From: Musa acuminata AAA Group
Lineage: Eukaryota > Streptophyta > Magnoliopsida > Zingiberales > Musaceae
Assembly: GCF_036884655.1 (NCBI RefSeq)
Contig: NC_088339.1
Coordinates: 22,986,501-23,050,500, forward strand
DNA length: 64,000 bases
Direction of reading: 5' to 3'
Positions 35,621-46,789 of this stretch are shown here, one piece after another. Below the pieces are notes generated by a model, which was not told the origin of the DNA, searched no databases, and saw only the letters and a program-made list of their open reading frames with translations. The translations under genes and the position numbers were made by a program. The stretch's first letter is position 1. Each line of letters starts with the position of its first letter.

Positions 35621-38071
35621 CTACCGAAATGGATCGACGCATTTTAGTGATTGCTGGTACGAGGCTTTCGGTGTTTGTTCATGACACTAAAAAATGTCAG
35701 AAGCATATCTTACCCCAACCATGTGGAAGGAGACAAAATAAATCACAAGCTTAGCTCTCATTTTGATCCTCGGAAAATGAAACCAAATTCAGTGAGTTCG
35801 ATCGTATAGAAAAGAAATGTGGCTGTACAAATGGCAATGGAAATCCGAGTTCAAAACAAAGAAAGTTAGTTGTGTTCTTTAGAATAGCTAAAATCAAAGA
35901 AGAATTCACTGCTTAATGATGCAAACTTCACGTTGGAGAATGAAAGATATGGCTCTCCAAACGTTGTAATTCCCAAATCAAAGATGTTTTCAGCCATTTC
36001 TGCTGATTGAGAGGGAACTGTGGATGGCATCAGCCTCAGAGCAGCAAAATAGAAGGTGATTTCTTTATCGTTGTTGGACAAGTAAACGCACGTAGGAATT
36101 CTATAGTTTTCTTGTTGAGGGAGCTTAGCAGCACAGCGGGATCAAAGAGGAAACCGAAGACTGCCCCCTCATTTCATATCAGGAAAAGAAAATTGAAAGT
36201 TGCTTGAATATTATTATATATATACATTATGAGGTTGATATGTGGGTGACGAAAGTGGTGACACAAAAGAAGATCTACACAAGCTTTTGGTGATGGCTTT
36301 AAGGTGGATCCCAGTGGGAGGGTGAGATATGCTGCTGAATGATTGATTACATCTCAAATGGTTGATGAATGGTTGGCACAGCTAACATGAAAATGACTGA
36401 ATAGCCCACATTATCTTTTCAAGGAGTGGTCAGTGGTGGGTGACACATTGCTTGATCCACATGCTAAACTCCTCATGACTATACTGGTCTAACACACAAT
36501 AGATTAGTTGTTTCAGATGTTCATGGTGATTGATGTGCACAAAACTCTTTCCAATGGCATTCTTGAGTTGCAGAATTTTTTTTCTTGAAGGATTTATAAC
36601 TGGTAGAGATGAATGCATTGGCCGGTGATAAGTTCCCTCAAATAAAAAAAAAAAAATTCCTCCACTCTTCATAATGTTTCATCATTCTGATTTATCTTGG
36701 CCTTTTGAGAGTTGATGGTCATCAAATATGATAGAGAAAATTAAAGAATTGCTTCATGGTTTTGATGTTTATGAGGTGGAAATAAGATAGTTGGCAGCAC
36801 CATTTCTTGGTGGAAGAAGACAGCTTGTAACAAGGAAGCAACAGCAATGTGGATGTTTCATATTTACCACTGAAAAATGAGATAAGCAAATCCAAAAGTA
36901 GTACAATACACTTGGCAAGATGAAGTAGTTACCCTAGTAAAGATCTGATGGAGAGAATAGCATGAGATCAGTTTGTCTCTGCATCAAACTACTGATTCAT
37001 TCTGAGCAGAAGAAAAAGGGTTCAGATGTAGATCAATCAGAATTTGGACATTCTGATCCAACTGCTACAGAATCTTAGACTGAAAAGGAAATCATTAACC
37101 AGAACTCTGCTATTCTTGATTCTTTCTCAGCCACTTGCAGAGTTTGAGCTGAACAATTATGATGGTGGGGTGGGGTGGGGTTTCTCATGCTGATACAATA
37201 TAAAATGCCTCTAACTACTGATGCATGCAGCCATAAGAACACCAGGCCGTGAAGGCACTTGCAGCACTTCATACGGCAACAAAAACAAGTGCAAGTTGAT
37301 CAGCCTACAAAGATAATTCTCTGTGGGTAAAAACCTGACAATGGATCTCCCAGCTTGCTTAAACCACTAACTTGCTCTGATTAATTAGGTCAGTTTGCTC
37401 TCTAACCGAGATTTAGAATTCCTTGTAACACACAATGATCATCCACTTTCACTTGAATCACCCATTACAACACTTGAAAGAATGTTGTTGTCGCCTTCCG
37501 ATCCGACTCAAATGTTCTTAGTGATTTAGAAACTCGAAGAAAAAGATGTTCAGCATCATTACAGCAGCACTGTTATCGACTAATTACTTGTGTTATTTTA
37601 ATTACTTCTGTTCTCCTTGCCAAATCAGACATTTCCTGATCATTTAATTCAGTTCTTGATCCCAAATCAAATGCAGAGTGAGTGCCGTGTCAAACAGAGG
37701 GAAACAAGTGCATGAATCTTCCTCGGCATTGCCTTGCGGAATCCACTGCCTTGTCAAGTGGCATGGCGAACCTAATCCTCAGCTACTCTCCTGCAGAGGT
37801 GTCATCACAAACAGTCCTCGGTATTCCTTCAATCTCCAAATGAGAACCCTGATTACGTGATCAGAAGATGCATGCATGGAGATATTAAAAGAACGTGAAT
37901 TCCACAGTATATATCCTTCTCTTCAGAAATATACATCGATTGGTAAGCCAAGCCAGCGATATTTAATGTCGATGTTGTCGGCTGTTTGCTTTGCGTTTAC
38001 TTCTCTGTATCATCGGGTTTGTCCTATATATTCTCAGACAACCCAAGAGACTGCTTGGTATTGTAGCAGCA

Positions 38072-39215
38072 ATGGCGAGGTCTCCTAGTCACGAGGAGAT
38101 GGGCAGCGTGAAGAAGGGGCCATGGACACCGGAGGAGGACAGGAAACTCATTGATTACGTGCAGAAGCATGGGCGGGGGCGCTGGCATCGCATCCCCAAG
38201 CTGGCCGGCCTGAACCGCTGCGGCAAGAGCTGCAGGCTCCGGTGGACCAATTACCTCCGACCTGATATCAAGAGAGGCAAGTTCACCGAGGAAAGAGGAG
38301 CAGCTCATCGTCCACCTCCACTCCCTTCTCGGAAACAAGTATGAATTCCCATCTTCTTCTTCATTAGCTTCACATATTGGCTGTGTGAGAAGATGTAACC
38401 GAGCACGATTGTTCGTCGAAGGTGGTCGTCGATCGCGACCAAGTTACATGGAAGGACGGACAACGAGATCAAGAACTACTGGAACACGCACCTGAGGAAG
38501 AAGCTCATGCGAATGGGGATCGATCCGGTGACCCATAGGCCGACAACGGATCTCAGCCTGCTGACGAGCCTCTCGAGTTTGCTCTCCGCTGGTAATCTTG
38601 GCTACACGACGAGCCACTTGGAAACCGCTCTCAAGCTACAGGCAGAAGCTGCACTCGTGGTGCAGAGCCTGATTCAAGCCCTGACAAGCAGCTCCACTTC
38701 AAACATGGACCTGATGAACCTCTTCGGATCACCTTCTCACACAAACTACAAAGCCGGTGACGGCTGCCTCGGCGGCTCATTCAACCTTCAGAATTCAGCT
38801 CCGGTGATCCCTTACTGGAACAAGGACTCACAACCTGTTCCGGACTCCAGCTTTTGTATGGATGAAGGAGGGGTTACAGCTTGGAGTGCTTCGAGAACAG
38901 AGGAGCGTCAGAGCGCCAGTTCATCGCCAGCTTCAAATTCTACTCCGCCCTTCGCTTCAGCCTCTTCCGAGGCAGAGAATGTTGACCTACTCAAGCTAAG
39001 TGATAGTACATACGCGAATTCGTTGTCCTTCACACCATTTGAGGCTTGGGAAAACCTAAACTTGGATAGCCTCATCAGTGATCTTGGCTGGAAAGAAATA
39101 CTAGAGTAAGCATTTTAATCTTCTCTTTCCACATTAATTTCTACCTACATGCAATGGATATATTGACAAGTTTTCTTTGTGTGTTTGCAGCCAAATGCCA
39201 TGGCCTAATGCATAA
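38072..39215 (+). pseudogene. R2R3-MYB transcription factor with one extra base in R3
   Basis: Exons are 38072-38338, 38422-39105 and 39191-39215. R2 is intact ([41 protein letters not shown]). Early in R3 the codons run KFTEE and then slip: GAGGAAAGAGGAGCAG has one A more than the frame needs near 38291-38295. After that base, [14 protein letters not shown] and, across the intron, [20 protein letters not shown] restore R3. The tail [16 protein letters not shown] fits subgroups 9/107 and 53/92/93 that control suberin and related barriers. The usual first MYB intron is absent. With the A discounted the phases close to 324 aa ending in ILDQMPWPNA; without splicing exon 3, translation ends at 39109. 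As written, R3 is lost. Whether this is a dead gene or a sequence error cannot be told here. Confidence 0.85.
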
Positions 39216-39776
39216 ACTTCAACTTGTTAGATAGGTTTTGAGGTATCATTTTTTGATGTAAAGCCTTGCTATACATGAGCACAGTTTTCTCTTCCCACTC
39301 AAAATGTATAGAAGACTAGAGATGCTATACATGATCTTCCTTTAACAATTCTCTGGTTTGGTGGAGCTGAAAGGAGAAAATAGGATTGTGCAGCTGAAAG
39401 CTTGGGACATTTGATGAACTCGATAATAGTTGGTTGGGTTGGAGATTGCTAATTTATTGAGAAGATAGATTTGAAGGTTTGACCTTGTTTAAAGAGACAA
39501 GTCATCCAGAGCACCGAAGAGACGAGCATTAGAGTCACAGAGCTCCAAAATATTTGGATTAATGTTTTAGTTCACCAGATAGTCTTAAACTGAAATCTCA
39601 GAGATCAAGGAACAAAATGAGGTGCCTTTTCTTATCCAAAAGTCTGTGGGAATTGTTCAGTGACCATATGATTCCTTATATTATATTCGAATATAAAAAA
39701 AATCAAATATGCAGCCATATTAAAAATTTAAAATCTGATCATTTGATATATCAAAGCAAATCTGAGTTTTACCTCT

Positions 39777-40698
39777 TTCCATGAAAGAAAAGTTGCTATG
39801 GGGAATCTTTAGAGCATCACAACAAACAGAAAGAACGGTTGAAGTGGCTGGCAGCAGAAGTCAAAGAAGGGCCAAAAAAAGGACTCATCATATTGACCAT
39901 CTCACAGCTACAAACTTCCACAAAGCCAATAGTAGGAAGCTTCGTCAAATCTGATGGTGTGGTAATGTCTTCGGTAGATTCTAATGCTGACATTGTTTCC
40001 GGCCACAAACTCCATGGGAGAACAGAAGATGCAAACAAGCTGGCTACAGAAGTGTCTTTAGTTACAGACTCTTCGTGGGCACATGGAGCAGAGGATTTGT
40101 TGCAGGGAGCAAATGCGATGACTCAAGCTTGCTGTGATCTAGTTAGTATATTAAAGCTTCCGAAAGAGAGAATAGAAGACAAATATTATGCACAGTATGC
40201 AGCTTTGTAAGTACTCTTAGCCACAGCACAGTAAGAAGTTATTTCACTTGTGCCTAACATATAACCACGAAGTTATCACTAAAAATTTGGTGTTTATGCT
40301 GTACCTAAACAATTCCAGTGGTAGCACAATCAAGATGTGTCAAATGGTAGACATAAAGAAAAATTAGAGGATTAACATATCGTAACAGCAGACAGAGTCA
40401 CTAATCAGCATGAAGTGAATGATAAGAAAAATTTAGCTCACATGTAATAAAAATAGTTAACAAGGTTTCGGCGTTATAAAATAATTACATTGAGTTCATT
40501 GGATATGTGATGGGTTTAAAAGATATACCGTTTCTCTATAAGCGCAAAGGAGAATGTAGTACAATTCTCTTCAACTAAAATCTGGCAATGGAACTGAAGA
40601 TACCCTTAAATCTTTATGTTCGTTACAGGATTTCAGACAAGCACTTGATGAAGCATCAGAAAATCCAAGTGATACTGAAGCATCGAAGAAGCACGATA
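39777..40698 (+). other. Unassigned coding fragment, two possible exons
   Basis: I do not recognise this. An open frame without its own good start runs from about 39777 to 40210 (KQKERLKWLAAEVKEGPKKG... DSSWAHGAEDLLQGANAMTQ... LPKERIEDKYYAQYAA). It is protein-like in composition and is followed by a plausible donor (TTT|GTAAGT) at 40207. Downstream, a stretch after an acceptor (GTTACAG) at 40629 reads DFRQALDEASENPSDTEASK, KHDM and a stop, like a short acidic last exon. The phases of donor and acceptor do not agree for this frame, so either a splice site is misplaced or a base has been gained or lost. It could be the 3' end of a decayed gene. It lies tail-to-tail with the WEB gene. Confidence 0.35.
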
Positions 40699-40750
40699 TG
40701 TAGTATGTGAGACTCAATGTGATACACTACCTGCGATTGAGCTCCTATTT

Positions 40751-43700
40751 CTACTTATGGGTTTTATGGCTGCCCTTCTTCAGCAGAGTCCCAAACTTAT
40801 GTAGAAAAGGCTTCTTCTTCTTTTGCTCCTGGTTCTTGGTGGGTGAGGTTGTTCCATAGTCCATGCTCTCTGTCATGCTATTTATCTGATCAAAGCTACC
40901 ACTGTCCAACTTCGAATCTGCATCGTCATCTATTGATTCTGCTTCATGGTCCTTTTCTGATGCTAAACCTTTTGACACGGTATCCATGGGATCTTCCTCT
41001 TCCTCATTTTGGTTTCCTTTCTTGTTCTCCACATTTGGCTTTTGGTCATCCGAGTGATAATTTAGTACCCATTCACGACTATTTATTTCCTGAGGCATGT
41101 TCGGCAGTATGTCGTATTCTTTTTCACTCTTTGAAAGCCTAATCTTTTCTTCAGTTTTCTTGGCTGTGGCCTCCTCAAGCAGCAAAGACAAATCTTTGAT
41201 TTTCTGCAGGGCAGTTGTTTCCCTGACCCGAAGATCATCATTTTCTTGAGTGATACTCTGCAGTTCGTTCTCCTTGTCCAACAACCTTTCCTTTAGCCGC
41301 AAAGTCTCAGCCTTTGCTTCTTCCGCTGCTTCATAAGCTGCAGTGGCTGCAGATTCAGCTTGTTTCAACTTGCTTAACATCTCAACACTATCTGCCTTTG
41401 CTGCCTGTGCTTCTTGCTCTGCTAGTTTGAGCGAGTCAACAAACTTTGCCATTTCCATCTTGAGGGAAGAAAGTTCATCTTCTGATTTTTTGATGGCATT
41501 AATAAAGTGTAGCTCCTTTGTGTCCCACTCTGTGCTCGAATTGCTGGCTTCTGTTTCAAAATTTTCGACACTTTTATTGAGGCAAACTATCTCATATCTT
41601 GCCTCATCTAGCATGACCTCGTACCTCTCTTCAGTGTTCTTGATAGCTGAATTCAATTGCTCTATTTGCACCTGGGCATCTTCAATTTCAGCTTGCTTTG
41701 CCAAAAGCCTCTCTTGATTTTCCCTGGCTTCAGTAGACATTTCATGCAATGCTGAAGCTAAACCTTCCATTGCTTTCTTAACCTTTTCTGCTTCATCTCT
41801 ACTAGTATTAAGTTCATGAACGATTTTGTTTTTCTCTTCCAACAGTCTCTCGATATCTGAAGCAGCAATCTTGTCCTTGTCGAGCACCTGCAACTTCTCC
41901 TCCTCCAGTTTCTTAACCTCAGATTTTAACAGTTCAACTGTCTTTCTGAGGCTTACTGTCTCTTCCTGTGTTAAATCAAGCTTCCTATCTGATTCCTTGA
42001 GATCATTTTTGTACTTAGCTACCTCAATTTCCATGGATTCTATTTTTCCTTGAAGAGCAGCAATCTCAGTTTCAGCATTTTGCAGTAAAGTGGCATACTC
42101 TTCCATTTTTTTCCTCATGATATCAAGAGATTCAGTTGCAGACTTCTCAGATTGGTTGACTTCCTTAAGTCTAGATTCGAATGATGCCACATCCTTTTTC
42201 AACTCCTCAACTTGCTCACAAGCATCTGATTCAGCCTTTCTCGCATCAGTCACTTCCATTTGTAACTGTTCAACTAATGATTCCATCTTGGGTAGTTTCT
42301 CTTCAGCTGTCTTTGCTCTTTCAAGTTCGAGCTCCAAACAATTCATTTCCACATTCAACTTCTTAATCATTTCTGCTGCTTCTGTATTCATATTATCCAG
42401 ATTGGAATCAAGCAAGGATTTTAAATGGATCACTTCTCTGGACAAAGCCTCCACCTTCTCTCCATTCACTTCAGCAATCTTCTTTGCATCATCAGCTTCG
42501 CTCGGCGCAGTGTTCTTCACACTGTTGGCACTAGCTAACTCAAGTTTCACTTTCTGGAGTTCCTGAGTCACAGAAAGCAGTGTCGAAGCATCCAAAGCAT
42601 GCTGATTTCGGATGCTTTCAAGTTCTTTTTGATGCTCTGCGTCCCTCTTTTGTGCGCCTTCAATGCCTGCTTGCTCCAATTCATCAGCCCGGAATTTCTC
42701 AATCTCCAAGATCTCCTCGGTCATCTTCTTAGCGACAATTGCGGCTTCGAGTTTCTCATTCATCTCACTGGCCAATCTCTTAGCTTCATTCAACTCCTCG
42801 AGAGTCTGGGTCTTCTCCTGCTCGGCTGAAGCCAACTGCTCTCTTGCTCTCTTCAAATCCTCCTCAATGGCATCCAACTTTGCTTGCAGCTCTGAGCCTT
42901 TTGAAGTTCGATTTGGTTTCTACAACCAAAAATCATGATCTTAAAAAGATTCACAGAAAGAAGACCTGGACTTAACATGTAAAATTTGTCTTCTTACCTC
43001 AGGAGTTGTACTGTTCTTAATCGGCGGCTTGGACTCCGCCGACTTGGGTGACCGCTCAAGCAAAGAGCGTGACTTCGGCACAGGAGAAGATGGCTTTGCC
43101 ACAGACGGAGATACTTTTGGCACAGGAGAAGATGGCTTTTGTGCCGGAGAAGGGGAACCAGAGTCCGACTTGGTGGATCCATTTCTACTAGGTACCTTGC
43201 TGACCTTGGGGGTTGCTGATGTAGCCTTGCCGTTCGAAGCCTCGGATAGGCCGGATCTGCGCTAGGTCAGATTTACCAAAGCTTTCTTTCATCCAGACTA
43301 TAAAACCACTACATAAAGGAAAAGCAATGCAAGATATCCCCGATACAGATCATCCTAAAAAGTGTATGAATCTATCGCATAAATCAGTAGCTATCTTAGG
43401 AGGCACAGCTAAATCAGTCAACAAATGTCATATACAGTGAACTCGGGAACCTAATAGCATTGCATACATCACTACTATGTTGCCCAAATGTAGAAATGCA
43501 ATAGCGAACCATAAAAGAAGAATCTTGATGCTCAAGCCCATGTAATATCCAGCAAAACATGGCCTAAAGATCCACGTTTAGATCAGACAAATCAGCAAAC
43601 AGCATCCAATCTAACAAGAGTCAGTCAGATTGCAGCATGTGCAGGTACCGCTTTACCTACGCTACAAAATGGATCTTGATCACAGGAAGAGAAAGCATTT

Positions 43701-43878
43701 CAAGAACAAGAACAAAAAAAAAAAACCATACTGAAAACAAACCCAAAGCAAATCGTACCAAAAAACCCCTGAGAAACTAGGAAAGGCGGCAGCTTGGTGA
43801 AGTAGAGGAGAAGAAGAGAAGGAAGCTCACACAGATCTGGTGGGAAAAGGATGCTTACTTGGCTTTGGCGGGCAACAT
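40751..43878 (-). CDS. WEB-family long coiled-coil protein
   Basis: Relative of Arabidopsis At3g02930 and At5g16730, annotated as chloroplast WEB-family proteins; family members WEB1 and PMI2 act in chloroplast light movement, but the role of this branch is less clear. Exons are 43859-43878, 42998-43256 and 40751-42919, phases closing to 815 aa. Exon 1 is only 20 nt (MLPAKA plus two bases). Exon 2 is a basic Ser/Pro linker with repeats of PSSPVPK. Exon 3 is almost entirely coiled coil from KLDAIEEDLKRA to about residue 650, including the family markers MEGLASALHEMSTEARE and RYEVMLDEARYEI. An acidic stretch follows, then the basic end KKKKPFLHKFGTLLKKG. The exon 2 acceptor at GCAG (just after a closer TAG) is chosen because only it keeps frame with exon 1. 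No lesion was seen. Confidence 0.9.
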
Positions 43879-46504
43879 AGTAGTTAGTGGCTTAGGGAGA
43901 TGCAAGTGAGACGCTACCAATGGGAGCTGCCGGAGAGCTCAGGGTAAAGGGCGGAAGGAGGACGCGGTGGATGCCGTGCCGCACACCACCACAAAAGGAA
44001 AATGGAAAAGAGTGAGGTGGTAGAGAAGAAGGCAGAGAGGAAGTAATGAGGCGAGTAATAGTTTCATTAGGTGTCAGATCAATAGTCCCATTTCCCCACC
44101 ACACCACCCCCCACCCCACCTCACCTCACAAGAAGCACACATCGCTCCCCATCTTTTTCTTTCTCTATTTCCGAGGTCGTAAATAGTAAGAAGAGTCCCG
44201 TAATAACTCTCTTTTTTGTTTTTCTTTTCTTTCGTGAGTGCTCTGTATTTTGCCTTTTTTCTCAAGACACTGCTGCCGAGAGAGAGGTAGTCCTCAATAT
44301 AGTAGCTAGAGTTTTGATTTTTTCTTTCTGTCTCCAATCCGACAAAGATCGAAGTTATAAAAGGAGACATTTGAGATGATGTGATCACACTTTTTTTTTT
44401 TTTCTTTCTTTCATGAGTAAGCTGTGTTTTGCCACTTTCCTGAGGATATTTAAAGGCACTTGCAGTCTGCAACCAAGAGAGAGAGAGAGAGAGAGAGAGA
44501 GGGTAATTTAGTAGCTGAAAACATAAGAGAGAGGTGGTGGCCAGTGGGTGTGCTGGATTTTGTTTGTGACGTCCCACTCAGGTAGATGCCGCTGTCCGGT
44601 TGCCCCAACAGGGCCCCTTCGTTGGCTTCTTTGGCCTCGTGTTTGTTTCTGGAGCAGGTATTAAATGGATCAGATGAGGGGGGTTGGGGTTGGGAGAAAG
44701 ACCTTAGGGAACTTACTTGAATGAAAAGCTAAAACAATTAGTCTCATCGACTTGTTTCAGCTAAGCTCGTTGGCATAAAAAATGATGATTCTGGTGGCTT
44801 GAAAGCACATTTCTGGGGTTGTTAGAAAACAGGTCGATTACGCAAAAGTAAAATAGAAGGTAATCCTGGGCATATTGGACTCCCGGACAACCCTAGGAAG
44901 CATCTAAACGATTGTCTCCCCACCCATGGAGATTACAGAGCGCTGACGTCGGTTGAGATGATCCAAGTGATGTGGGTAAAAAGAAAGGGGGAGGAAGGAG
45001 GACATGGCCGAGACAAAGGGAGGCCAGCAACAGGATAGCTCGCACATGGATATGGATGTGATCCGCTTTGCCATCTCTTTCCTACATGTGTTTTCCTTGG
45101 GTCTCCAGCTCACCCCTGGGACCTGCTGCTCATGCTTCGTGGGATCCACTTAGGGAAGTTTCATGGATACTTGGCAGTGGCAATTTGTAGGTGTAATCGG
45201 CTGGTGCCATTTGGAGTTGCCACTGAGATAGAGAGTACGATGGATGACCTGATTGATGATTGGTCTGACGAATATAATATCCAAATCAAAATTTTGACTT
45301 GTAAACCAATCATCATATTGTATCTTAAAATTTCCAGTCCATTTATGTTATTATATAGAGTCAGTCTATTCACATGTATAAGCGTCGTAAATGATTTACT
45401 TCTTTGCGAGCGAACTGACCTGCCACCGTAAGATGACTTGCGGAGAAGTAATTCTGTAGAGGATCAAAAGGATTAATAAAAGGACCTTTCATCGACCCAA
45501 GCCATTGACCATTTCTATGTTGTCTCCAGTTTGGCTGGCTGAGGAGATCAAAGGAACCTCTAAGGACAGACCACAGACCGATGAACGTGTCGGAAGATAC
45601 GATTTGATGAGAGTTTGATTAAATTAGAGTTCCATGTACATGCATCGAAAAACTTGTTATAAAGCAGCATTATCACCGATAATACGAGTGTCTCAAAAGA
45701 TAAAATATTGTAAGAGCAGAAATGACACATGATTAAGAATGCTTTAGAGCTTACAAAACATTAGAGGAAAGAACATGAGAACCGCCTTGTATTTCTTTCC
45801 ATTTTCTCCTGTCTTTTGCCCTTTCGTGATGTGATCAACCCGTGGTCTCGTATTCACTATGATTCTGATTTCATTCTACAATCTAAGCATCCTAAAATTT
45901 GAACAAAATCAACATCGAGATGTGGCATCGATCTGAAAAAGTGAATTCGAAATCTACACTAGTATATACAAGTTGAAAGAATAACATAAAGATTACCTCT
46001 TGGCGTTTAGTATCAAAAGATACTGATCGAAAAAAAATAAAAAAGTATGAAAAGTAATGTCACAACAATGAACCTCGAGGAATATGTACCCAACTCCACT
46101 AAACCCCATTAGAATATAATCCACACAACATATTCTACAAACTCCACATAATATAATCCATTATCACCGTACGGCAAGGAAACCGAGCATTAGAGTTCTG
46201 CCATGTAACAAACACTAGCCAGACCGATACCACAACCGTACCATACTACATTAAAAATTCATCCAACTTAGATCAATGCATGTCATCTTACACATGTATC
46301 ATCAATAAACACAGCCTCATTCAACATTGAATGCCACATTCTGCATAGCAATCCAAAAAGCAATGTCATCAGGACCAAGAAACTGATTCAAGCATGAAAG
46401 CCCCAGAGCATGTGGAACACAGAATTTTACCAAAGGAAATCATATACATAATGGAGATGACGATGAATCCGTCAGTTGTCAAAAAGTGTATTTTAATAAA
46501 ATAC
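43879..46504. other. Spacer between the WEB gene promoter and the callose synthase 3' end
   Basis: Promoter side of the WEB gene to about 44600, with pyrimidine/purine-biased tracts, then AT-rich sequence. The open frames at 44074-44577 and 44904-45149 have low-complexity or no recognisable content. No gene is supported. Confidence 0.55.
44476..44502. repeat. (GA)n microsatellite
   Basis: About 13 GA units upstream of the WEB gene. Confidence 0.95.
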
Positions 46505-46789
46505 ATTATGAACTCAATCCATCAGTACCTTCAAAGGGACATAAATGGCACATCATAAAAAGATAAAAATTAACATTGCACCAGAAAATGAAACTGTACA
46601 TTGCACCAGAAAATATGAAATAACATACAAGGACAATTGATGAGACCGCTTTTGGGGTTCGAATTGGTAACACCACTGCTCTAGTGCAATACATTTTGCA
46701 GATTAGAGTGCAAGCCACAACTCAAGGTAATTAATATTTTTGAAACATCAATATGCCTTAATCTCATTGTTGACACCCAAAAGATTATT

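Larger units (their letters stand above)
33340..38071. other. Gene-free region of 4.7 kb
   Basis: AT-rich with no supported coding exon on either strand. It holds the two minisatellite blocks listed separately and, at its right end, the MYB promoter. Short open frames here lack any domain signal. Confidence 0.55.

Noticed and set aside
42090..42566. 158-aa plus-strand frame rich in Ser and Phe
   Set aside because: Antisense shadow of the coiled-coil exon of the WEB gene; Ser and Phe reflect reversed Lys/Glu codons.
44074..44577. 167-aa minus-strand frame
   Set aside because: Low-complexity Ser/Leu and Lys runs from microsatellite and poly-T sequence upstream of the WEB gene.
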